Shown: positions 1 to 7,475 of the stretch, piece by piece
Numbering within the stretch: position 1 is the stretch's first letter
Layout of the letters: every line of letters starts with the position of its first letter
Source: a bacterium
Lineage (GTDB): Bacteria > CBDUZB01 > JAGLHV01
Direction of reading: 5' to 3'
Assembly (NCBI GenBank): GCA_023132075.1
Contig: JAGLYT010000020.1
Coordinates: forward strand, 1-11,385
Length of the DNA: 11,385 nt
Position numbers and translations under genes: made by a program
The notes under the pieces: generated by a model
The model's database searches: none
What the model saw: only the letters and a program-made list of their open reading frames with translations
What the model was told of the DNA's origin: nothing

Positions 1-1535
1 ATTTGATTTTATATGAGAACGGAGTCAAACTGGGTCCGGCGCATAGCGAACATAGTCAAATAAGAAAAAAAGGGAAAGGAAGATTTTCTCATTGGAAATC
101 AGATGTATTGTATTTCTCAACTTCAGACAATACTGATCCCCGAAACAATGGGAGAAAGTATAAAGTGGGTAGTACTCATAATATACTTTTTTCCGAAGAG
201 ATTATTAGTGCTAAGTTTTATCAATATCAAGTAAGTGTGCAGGGTAAGAAAAAACCGTTTAACCGTTATATAAAGATAGAAAACATCGGGGAAAGTGACA
301 TTATAAATCCTAAAGTTGTTTCTGACAATGTAGTGGATATGTCTTCGGTCCAATCGATTTTAAAAGGTGTTATTACGGATTCTATGAGTGATAAAGAAAA
401 AGCAATTAAACTTTGGGAATTTGTAAGAGACAACCGTTATAACTGGTATCCGGCGGAAAGAATAGATGATGTGGCTGATCCTGTTAAATATTTTAATGTA
501 TATGGATATGAATTTTGCAGTGCTGCTTCCGAAATTCTGGAAGTCCTGTGGGAAGTAGCAGGATTCACTGCCCGTTGTTGGGGATTGGGAGATGAGCATG
601 TGGTGGCAGAGGTTTTTTATGATAATAGTTGGCATATGTTTGATCCGCACTATGAAATTTTTTATTTTTGCCGGGAGAGTAAAACAATTGCCGGTGTGGA
701 AAATCTTGAAAATGATTCTGCTTTAATTATACAAGCTGAAAAGAAGCCGGTAGGCTGTAAAGCGGAGTGGTTGGCAAAGTTATATGCGGACAGGAACAAT
801 TCAATAGAAGACAACCGATTTGTAATAAGACATACAATGAATATAGTTTTAAGACCCGGTGAATTTTTGATTAGAAGTTGGGAAAAAGGCAGTAAGTATC
901 ATGATAACTGTTATCATAGAGAGCCCCCTGTTTATACTAATGGTAAAATTGTTTATACTCCTGATTTAACCAAAATGAATTGTCTTGGGGGTCTACATAA
1001 AAAGGTGAATATAAAATTAGGTGAGGGAGGGAAAGGGGATTTTGGTATATATATCGACAAACCCGGGGAAATATCTTATATTATCTATAAAGTAGAGAGT
1101 CCATATGTAATTGTAGGAGGGAAAGTAGGGGGGTGGTTTGTAGGCAGTGCAAAAATGTATATCTCTTTTGATGAAGAAAATTGGACTAAGATATGGGAAA
1201 AAGAAGAATTAAACGACACTGAGCACTATGAAGAAATAGATTTAATCGTGAACAATCCGACCGGTGGCAGGTATAGAACAGCTGATTGGAATCCGGAATT
1301 TAACGCAAAATATTTATATTTTATTAAGTATGAGTTTTTTAATGATTCAGGCGGAAAATCAGGATTAAACAAAGTGATGCTCACTACCGATATACAAGTT
1401 GCTCCTAAATCTCTCCCTGCATTAAAGTTAGGGTTAAACAGTATATGTTTTTCACGAGCTGATAATGGAGAAAAAAGGAGCTTAAGGCATAAGCCTCCTA
1501 TAGTTAAAATTATTTATGCATGGGAAGAAAATTAA
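1..1535 (+). CDS. Transglutaminase-like domain protein, 5'-truncated by the window edge
   Basis: The frame is open from the left edge, and the first residues already lie inside a folded region, so the TTG at position 3 is unlikely to be the true start. Residue numbers here count from that codon. Residues 1-55 hold a motif block with GPAHS, GRFSHW and FSTSDNTDP; from memory this block recurs in proteins of polysaccharide and envelope loci. Residues 130-220 look like a transglutaminase-like (papain-fold) core: Cys172 in YEFCSAAS, His199 in GDEHVVAEV and Asp214 in WHMFDPH form a plausible Cys-His-Asp triad. Residues 275-510 are beta-rich and include LRPGEFLIRSWEKG, resembling beta-sandwich regions that follow transglutaminase cores in carbohydrate-associated proteins. 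The triad implies thiol chemistry on amides (protease, amidase or cross-linker), but the substrate is unknown. The stop lies 25 nt before the next gene's earliest start, so co-transcription is likely. The fold call is fairly safe; the role is not. Confidence 0.8.
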   Translation, partial: LILYENGVKLGPAHSEHSQIRKKGKGRFSHWKSDVLYFSTSDNTDPRNNGRKYKVGSTHNILFSEEIISAKFYQYQVSVQGKKKPFNRYIKIENIGESDIINPKVVSDNVVDMSSVQSILKGVITDSMSDKEKAIKLWEFVRDNRYNWYPAERIDDVADPVKYFNVYGYEFCSAASEILEVLWEVAGFTARCWGLGDEHVVAEVFYDNSWHMFDPHYEIFYFCRESKTIAGVENLENDSALIIQAEKKPVGCKAEWLAKLYADRNNSIEDNRFVIRHTMNIVLRPGEFLIRSWEKGSKYHDNCYHREPPVYTNGKIVYTPDLTKMNCLGGLHKKVNIKLGEGGKGDFGIYIDKPGEISYIIYKVESPYVIVGGKVGGWFVGSAKMYISFDEENWTKIWEKEELNDTEHYEEIDLIVNNPTGGRYRTADWNPEFNAKYLYFIKYEFFNDSGGKSGLNKVMLTTDIQVAPKSLPALKLGLNSICFSRADNGEKRSLRHKPPIVKIIYAWEEN

Positions 1536-1563
1536 GGCGAATAATAAGGGAATTTAATGATTG

Positions 1564-2991
1564 ATGAGAATTTATTTTATTAATCCTCCGGTATCTAATA
1601 CAACAAAACAGATTAGAGAAGGGCGGTGTATGTTAAATGCCGGCGCCTGGAGCAGTTTGTGGTCTCCTGTTTCGCTTGCACTTTGCGCAGCAAAGGTAAG
1701 AACAAATAAAGAAATGGAAGTAAAATTAATTGATTGTGTTGCTGAAAGGATAAATTTTCCTAAGCTTTCAGCAATGGTTAAAGATTTTTACCCGGATTTA
1801 GTTGTCATTAATACATCTACCCCTTCTATTGAAAGTGATTTACGTACGATAAAATATGTAAAAGATGTTAATCGAAAAATCAGAACTGCCATTATCGGAA
1901 TTCATGGCAGTGTTTTAACGAAAGATTGTTTTTATTTATCAGCGGATTTGGATTTTATAATTCGCGGAGAACCGGAGTATACAGTTTATGATTTAACTTT
2001 AGCTATTAATGATAATAAGGATCTTTCCCTGGTTAGGGGAATTTCGTATCGGAAAGAAGGTAAAATTATACATAATCCATCCCGGGGATTTATTAAAGAT
2101 TTAGATAAATTACCTTATCCTGCTTGGGATTTAGTTGACTTGTCTAAATATACTTTACCTTTTAGTGACAAACAGTTTTTGTTAATTATTCCAGCTAGAG
2201 GATGTCCGCATAAATGTGGTTTTTGTAATAGTAAAATTTATTATGGTAGTAGTCTGCGGTTACGCGCGGTAAAAAATGTAGTTGATGAGTTAGAATGGGC
2301 TAAGGATAAATTAGGCATAGATAATTTTTTATTCTGGACCGAATCATTTACCCTGGATAAAAAATATGCCTTAGGAATAACGGAGGAAATTTTAAGGCGA
2401 AAATTAAAAATATCCTGGGTTTGTAACAGCCGTGTAGATGATGTTGATAAAAAAATGTTAGACAGATTTAAAAAGGCCGGTTGCTGGATGATTGGTTATG
2501 GTATAGAGTCGGGGGATAATGATATTCTTAAAAGAACCGGGAAAGGAATCAATGTTAATCAATCGATAAATGCTGTTAGTTTGGCTAAGAAAAGTGGTTT
2601 GCAGGTAGTGGCCTATTATGTATTAGGGCTGCCCGGTGAAACCAAAAAAAGTATAAAGAAGACGATAAAACTGGCTAATAGATTAGATACTGATTTTGCT
2701 CAATTTTATTGTGCCGTTCCTTATCCGGGATGTGGTTTATATGAAGAAGCTAAAGAGAAAAAATGGTTAAACTCAAATGAGTGGAGGAAGTTTGAACAGA
2801 ATTATTCAATTTTAGACATGGAGAGCATAACGGCAAAGGAAGTTATGTTTTTTAGAAAAACAGCTTATTTACGGTTCTATTTTCATCCAAGGAGAATGTA
2901 TAGGATATTAAAAAGAATAAAATCTAAAAGAACATTTTTAAATTTTATCCGAATGGTTAAAGATTTTTTAAGTTGGATAAATAAGAATTAA
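1564..2991 (+). CDS. B12-binding-domain radical SAM protein
   Basis: This 475-residue protein has the standard layout of cobalamin-dependent (class B, BchE-like) radical SAM enzymes. The N-terminal Rossmann-like B12-binding region is at about 1-150, starting MRIYFINPP and including IIGIHGS, where the family often has a GGxH-type loop. The radical SAM barrel is at about 205-400. Its 4Fe-4S ligands are Cys214, Cys218 and Cys221 in GCPHKCGFCN. The downstream blocks GYGIESGDNDILKRTGKG and VLGLPGETKKSI are typical of the family. Residues 400-475 form a basic helical tail. I chose ATG 1564 because it gives the usual N-terminus; TTG 1561, directly before it, is slightly better spaced from AAGGG at 1546-1550 and is the alternative. 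Family members methylate or rearrange unreactive carbons in lipids, cofactors and natural products. No substrate can be read here. Being just upstream of a glycosyltransferase suggests envelope lipid or glycan modification (inference). Confidence 0.9.
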   Translation: MRIYFINPPVSNTTKQIREGRCMLNAGAWSSLWSPVSLALCAAKVRTNKEMEVKLIDCVAERINFPKLSAMVKDFYPDLVVINTSTPSIESDLRTIKYVKDVNRKIRTAIIGIHGSVLTKDCFYLSADLDFIIRGEPEYTVYDLTLAINDNKDLSLVRGISYRKEGKIIHNPSRGFIKDLDKLPYPAWDLVDLSKYTLPFSDKQFLLIIPARGCPHKCGFCNSKIYYGSSLRLRAVKNVVDELEWAKDKLGIDNFLFWTESFTLDKKYALGITEEILRRKLKISWVCNSRVDDVDKKMLDRFKKAGCWMIGYGIESGDNDILKRTGKGINVNQSINAVSLAKKSGLQVVAYYVLGLPGETKKSIKKTIKLANRLDTDFAQFYCAVPYPGCGLYEEAKEKKWLNSNEWRKFEQNYSILDMESITAKEVMFFRKTAYLRFYFHPRRMYRILKRIKSKRTFLNFIRMVKDFLSWINKN

Positions 2992-3055
2992 TATATTAAT
3001 GGAAATAGTTATGGTTCAATAGATTAATTAAAATCATAAGGAATATAAAAGCAAA

Positions 3056-5338
3056 GTGTTAAAATTTATTAAGAAAAGATATTTAGTTTTTATCCTTTTA
3101 CTTTTTATCTTAATGTCCGTTCCCTTGGTAAATTCGGACTTGCCTTTTTTAAATACTGATAGTCCTTTTTACTTGATATTGGCTCAGTCAATTAGTTCCG
3201 GACAGGGTTACAAAGATATTTATTATCCGGGGAACCCTTTTAATGTGGAATTTCCTTTTTTTTATCCTTTTATTTTGGCACTATTTTTAAAAATTTATCC
3301 TGAAAATTATGTGGTTTTTTTAAAATTGCTCTCTATTTTGTTTGGAATAGGTTCTTTAATTGTTGTGCATATTTTCTTTTCTAACAGGATTAAAAGACAA
3401 ACAATAAAACTTAAACCTTTTAATAATTATTACTTACCGCTGATTGCTTTATTTACCTGTACTAATCTGTGGTTTGTATCTTTTTCTACGAGTATTCTTC
3501 CTGAAATCCCTTATTTATTTTTTTCTTTCGTTTCTTTAATTTTGTTAAATAAATATGAAAAAAGCAGCAAAGGATTAGATAGATATTTCCTGTTTACAGT
3601 ATTCAGTTTAACCATAACTTTTTTTACGCGTTCAATAGGATTGGCTTTGATTATGGCCATAGTTGTTTACTTTATAATTGTAAAAAGGAAATACAAGAAA
3701 GGATGTTACCTTATTGGTTCCTGGCTTTTTTTATCTTTGCCCTGGTTAATAAGGACACTTTTAGTTTCTCCCCTGGCAATTTCAAACAGTTATATTAGCC
3801 AGTTTATAGGTGGGCATAAAGAATCGGTTGTAAATATATTGAAAGCAATAATATGGAATATTACTCATTACTGGCAGCTAATTTCAACTCTTCTCCTGCC
3901 AGGACTGTTTTTTTCTAAATTCACAAGAGAAATGAGTTGTTTTCCTTTTTTACGCGGATTAATTAATAAAAGAACGGAATATTATACTCCTGGGGCTTTC
4001 CCTGTATTATTTATTTTGTTAGCATTTATCATTTTTGGCGTTGCATTAATAGGTTTTGTTTATCATTTAAAAAAAAGGAAATTGGCGGAAATTTACATTT
4101 TATGCTATTTAAGTATAATATGCATTTTTCCCCCCTGGTTTTTTGGAGAAAGCGGAAACAGGTTTTTTATGCCCATACTTCCTTTTATGTTATTTTACTT
4201 TTTTACCGGATTATTTTTATTAGTTAATTTTTTTAAGTTTGGTATGACGGATACAAGAAAAGAACAGGAAAAGACAAATAACAAAATATTGGGTAGAATT
4301 GGGCTTATTATTTGTTTTGTTGCATTAATAATCAATCTTATTCCAGTGGGCAGACTCATAAGAGCAAATCTAAAATATCTTATAAATTATAGACATTTAT
4401 CGCTGGAAGAAAGAAAAGATTATTATCCTTCCTGGTTTATGGATCGGTTTATGCCTGCCTGTTGGATAAAAAACAATACTTCCCCGGATACTATTTTTAT
4501 GCATGATTATCCTCCTCCTTTTTATTTGGTTACGGGACGTAAAACAGTTTATTTTACCGAAACCCCCTGCCCGGAAAGAAAAATGGATTTAGTAGAAATT
4601 GCTTCTAATATAAGACAAAAAGGAGTCAATTGTATTGTTACTATAATGTCGGAGGAAGAAAAAATGCTTAGACAGTTAAATCAACAGATGGATGATATGA
4701 TTTTTTTCCCTTTAGTACGTTTTGAGTCAACAGATGAACTAATTAAAATATATAAAGTGAGTAAAATTAATCCGCAGGCAAAAATGTTAAATCAAAAAGG
4801 AATTAATTGGTATTATAAGGGGAATTTTAAAAAAGCGAGCGAACAATTTAAAAGGGCGATAGAAATAGATGCTCATCCTTTGGAATATTTTAATTTAGGC
4901 CAATGTTATGAGAGGGAAAATTTAATTAAAGAAGCATTTTTTACTTATAAAAAAGCCGTTAAAATGGAATCCAGTTATGGATTAGCAAAGGATAAGATTA
5001 ATATTCTTAAACAGCAGGAAAGAATAAAAAATGGGCTGTGTTCCCCGAAAGAATATTTGAAATTAGGAAGATTATATTTAAAAAATTATAAAGCTGTATA
5101 TCAAGCCATATATTGTTTTAAAAAAGCTCTGGAATTTGATTCCAATCACGCTATTATTCATTATGAATTAGGGCGTGCCTATGTTATTGATGAAGCATAT
5201 AATGATGCTTTGCGTGAATTCGAAACGGCTCTTAAATTGGAGCCGGATCTGAAATATAAAATAAAACATTATATTCGGGTAGCTAAACAGAAAAAGAAAG
5301 AAAAGGACATTTCATATTTAGGGAGAAGTCGTTTGTAA
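3056..5338 (+). CDS. GT39/ArnT-like polytopic membrane glycosyltransferase with C-terminal TPRs
   Basis: This 760-residue membrane protein has about 11-13 hydrophobic segments between residues 9 and 431. The first loop carries NTDSPFY (Asp35), the position of the catalytic acidic residue in GT-C enzymes of the GT39/ArnT/PMT group. A later loop has GNRFFMPILPF (Arg369), like the conserved Arg-Pro region there. Such enzymes move a sugar from a polyprenyl-phosphate donor to lipid or protein outside the membrane. Residues 433-570 form a soluble domain with PDTIFMHD and LVTGRKTVYF, seen in other GT39-like proteins and probably extracytoplasmic. Residues 575-731 hold about four TPRs, for example YKGNFKKASEQFKRAIEID and AYNDALREFETALKLEPD. 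The start is GTG, with AAGGA at 3038-3042 at a long spacing of 13 nt; no better start keeps the first membrane segment. Its stop TAA shares one base with the next gene's ATG, so the two are probably translationally coupled. The acceptor is unknown. Confidence 0.85.
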   Translation: MLKFIKKRYLVFILLLFILMSVPLVNSDLPFLNTDSPFYLILAQSISSGQGYKDIYYPGNPFNVEFPFFYPFILALFLKIYPENYVVFLKLLSILFGIGSLIVVHIFFSNRIKRQTIKLKPFNNYYLPLIALFTCTNLWFVSFSTSILPEIPYLFFSFVSLILLNKYEKSSKGLDRYFLFTVFSLTITFFTRSIGLALIMAIVVYFIIVKRKYKKGCYLIGSWLFLSLPWLIRTLLVSPLAISNSYISQFIGGHKESVVNILKAIIWNITHYWQLISTLLLPGLFFSKFTREMSCFPFLRGLINKRTEYYTPGAFPVLFILLAFIIFGVALIGFVYHLKKRKLAEIYILCYLSIICIFPPWFFGESGNRFFMPILPFMLFYFFTGLFLLVNFFKFGMTDTRKEQEKTNNKILGRIGLIICFVALIINLIPVGRLIRANLKYLINYRHLSLEERKDYYPSWFMDRFMPACWIKNNTSPDTIFMHDYPPPFYLVTGRKTVYFTETPCPERKMDLVEIASNIRQKGVNCIVTIMSEEEKMLRQLNQQMDDMIFFPLVRFESTDELIKIYKVSKINPQAKMLNQKGINWYYKGNFKKASEQFKRAIEIDAHPLEYFNLGQCYERENLIKEAFFTYKKAVKMESSYGLAKDKINILKQQERIKNGLCSPKEYLKLGRLYLKNYKAVYQAIYCFKKALEFDSNHAIIHYELGRAYVIDEAYNDALREFETALKLEPDLKYKIKHYIRVAKQKKKEKDISYLGRSRL

Positions 5339-7437
5339 TGAAAAATTATCTAAAAATAAGCATCTTTATATCTTTGTTCTTTCATTTAAACATTTCTTTT
5401 CTTGGGGCAAATGAAAGGAATAAGTCTATAATGAAAGAAATTATTGAGCTTACACAAAAAAGCCAGGCAGTGGAGAAAGACATTATTAAAAGAATGAGGT
5501 TTAATTTAATAAAAAAACAGATTGTACTTGATGGTTCGACGGAGAAATATTTGCTGAGGGATAACAATGATATTGATTTATGGTTATTTAAAAGTTATCC
5601 TTATCCAAGACAAGTAAAAATATCCAATAGTGTATATTTTTTAGCTGAGTTGATAGGTATTTCTACTCCACTGATTGATGAAATTGCTCTGCCTGTTAAC
5701 GGAAGAATGACATATGGGTCAATTCAAAAATTTATTTCAGGAGCTAAAAGAATAAAAGATATGGAACTTACTGAATTGAGTGACAGACAAATTGCAGAAA
5801 TACAAAGATGTCAAATTTTTAATTGGTTAATTTTTAATAATGATTCTGGGGAAAAACATCTTATTGTTCATCCAAAGACAAAAAAAATTATTATTATAGA
5901 TAACGATAACGCTTTAGACTTTAGAATTAAAAAAAGATTATCATTAAATAAGTATTTGCTGAGTGAATTTAATGGGTTTTGGAATGATTATATAGAAAGT
6001 AAAATAATACTTGATTTTAAGGAAGGTTTAGATTTTATTGATTATATAGAAAATATTGATAATGATAAACTTAAAGAAATACTTTCATTAGTTATAGATA
6101 ATCAGGAACGAATAAATGAGTTTTTTTTGAGAAGAAAAAATTTAAAAACTGATTTTAAAAAATTTTACTGTGAGATAGAAAAATTGCGAGATAAAATGTT
6201 TAATGAATCAATTAGGGGTAATGGTGAAGAGTATGCAATGTTACTTTTAAAGAAAGTGAAGATTTCCCTTTCGGAAAAAAAACAATTGCTTGATGAGTTA
6301 AAAAGCAAACGATTAATAAAACAAAAAGACATTAAAGTTGTTTCTTCCAAAGAAGCGTGGCGTATGGCAAGAAAAATAAGTTATTCTTCGAATAAAGAAT
6401 TTTCAACCTGTCTAAAAAAGGTATTTGAAAAATTAAAATGTCTGGAAAACAGTAATTTAAATATCTGTGAAAAATTAGCTGTAAATTTATACAAAGAAGA
6501 AATTGAAAAAGAATGTATGGAAAATAGTCTCGAAAATTTCGTAAAAGAGGGAGGAATTAAAAGGATTACTATCCATCCGTCAATGATGACAGCTAAAAAA
6601 ATATTAAATATAGAATATAATTTAATGTCGATGTATGGAAGAAGGAGAAAAGCATTGGCCCATTATAAAAAAGAATTAACAAAAGATAATGGAAGTGTTT
6701 TATCTCATTTAAATTATATTAAGTATCCCATACAAAGGAGAAAAGAGAGAAATGAGATTCTAAAAGAATATCAACAAAAGATAAAAAAGGGAGAAAATAA
6801 GCAGGTAAATAAATTTATTTGTAAAATGGTGCAAAAAGACAAAAAAGACCTTGGAGAAATTGATGACAGCTTTGTCTGGAAATATTTAGGGTTAGCTTTA
6901 GTGAATGTTCTTGATGAATGTAAAAAGAAAGCAATTGAATCTTGTAATAAATCACTTGTTTTAACTAATGATACTCTCGTCATTTATTGGAGTTATTTGC
7001 TATTGGGATTTCTTTATGAACATAACGACTGTTGGGAAAGATTTGGCGAAGGGTTTGAAATAGATAAATCTATTGCTGCCTATAAGAATGCATTTATAAT
7101 AGACCCAAAAGCAGTGGAAGCATGTTTAAATTTAGGAATTCTTTATTTGATAAAAGAGGAGCCGGATAATGCTTTTGACCAATTTAAGAAGGTAGATAAA
7201 TTTGATCCTGAATATGGCAGGAAACATTTTCATTTTGATAAAATAAAAAGGAAAGAACTATACGAAGATAGAAAGGCATATCTGAAAGCAGTAAAAATGA
7301 ATACGCTTTCGGGAAGACATCATTATATATTAGGTATGGCTTATTTGGTAAAAAATGATAAGGAATTAGCAGAGCAACATTTTAGTAAAGCTCGTGAATT
7401 TGGATTTAAAGTTAATGTAAAATCGGAACAAAATTGA
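5338..7437 (+). CDS. Exported kinase-like protein: one PI3/4K-like module plus TPR tail
   Basis: This 699-residue protein starts at ATG 5338, overlapping the upstream TAA by one base; GGGAG at 5321-5325 is a distant SD. Residues 1-24 look like a signal peptide (MKNYLK, then a hydrophobic run ending FLGA). Residues 31-414 are the repeated module. Its first half reads as an atypical kinase fold: GSTEKYLL (66-73), LWLFK with candidate nucleotide-binding Lys85, a helix ending in LIGISTP, GSIQKFI (127-133) as hinge, FNWLIFNND (161-169) with candidate catalytic Asp169, His174 where type II PI4-kinases have a metal-binding Asn, and IIDND with Asp188 as candidate metal ligand. The Asp of the usual DWL block is Asn162 here. 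Residues 260-414 are helical and unrecognised, closing with ITIHP. Residues 500-699 contain TPR-like helices and His-rich blocks at 626-633 and 659-666. It is a paralogue of the next two genes. Kinase fold is inferred from motif order; activity is uncertain. Confidence 0.75.
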   Translation: MKNYLKISIFISLFFHLNISFLGANERNKSIMKEIIELTQKSQAVEKDIIKRMRFNLIKKQIVLDGSTEKYLLRDNNDIDLWLFKSYPYPRQVKISNSVYFLAELIGISTPLIDEIALPVNGRMTYGSIQKFISGAKRIKDMELTELSDRQIAEIQRCQIFNWLIFNNDSGEKHLIVHPKTKKIIIIDNDNALDFRIKKRLSLNKYLLSEFNGFWNDYIESKIILDFKEGLDFIDYIENIDNDKLKEILSLVIDNQERINEFFLRRKNLKTDFKKFYCEIEKLRDKMFNESIRGNGEEYAMLLLKKVKISLSEKKQLLDELKSKRLIKQKDIKVVSSKEAWRMARKISYSSNKEFSTCLKKVFEKLKCLENSNLNICEKLAVNLYKEEIEKECMENSLENFVKEGGIKRITIHPSMMTAKKILNIEYNLMSMYGRRRKALAHYKKELTKDNGSVLSHLNYIKYPIQRRKERNEILKEYQQKIKKGENKQVNKFICKMVQKDKKDLGEIDDSFVWKYLGLALVNVLDECKKKAIESCNKSLVLTNDTLVIYWSYLLLGFLYEHNDCWERFGEGFEIDKSIAAYKNAFIIDPKAVEACLNLGILYLIKEEPDNAFDQFKKVDKFDPEYGRKHFHFDKIKRKELYEDRKAYLKAVKMNTLSGRHHYILGMAYLVKNDKELAEQHFSKAREFGFKVNVKSEQN
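5428..6579 (+). repeat. Kinase-like module, copy 1
   Basis: This 384-residue copy runs from MKEIIELT to ITIHP in the 699-aa protein. It is visibly closest to copy 3. The DNA block 5713-5738 is identical over 26 bases to 9096-9121 in copy 3. The key positions are Lys85, Asp169, His174 and Asp188. Confidence 0.8.
7216..7238 (+). repeat. DNA block conserved between paralogue TPR tails
   Basis: These 23 bases are identical to 10602-10624 in the next gene and encode the end of YGRKHFHFD in both. A second shared block of 20 bases lies at 7312-7331 and 10698-10717, encoding GRHHYIL. They mark the paralogous TPR tails. Confidence 0.8.
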
Positions 7438-7464
7438 TGTATTATAAAAAGTCAGTGAAATGAT

Positions 7465-7469
7465 GGGAG
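7465..7469 (+). promoter_or_regulatory. Ribosome binding site deciding the TTG start at 7476
   Basis: GGGAG sits 6 nt before TTG 7476. It supports this start over the downstream ATG at 7566, which would delete the signal peptide. Confidence 0.6.
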
Positions 7470-7475
7470 AATAAA

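Noticed and set aside
1557-1583. ATG at 1557 as a gene start
   Set aside because: It is in another frame and reaches a stop after eight codons; the radical SAM frame starts at 1561 or 1564.
2992-3055. Internal promoter in the 64-nt gap
   Set aside because: The gap is very AT-rich, so -10-like strings occur by chance, and I see no convincing -35 box with proper spacing.
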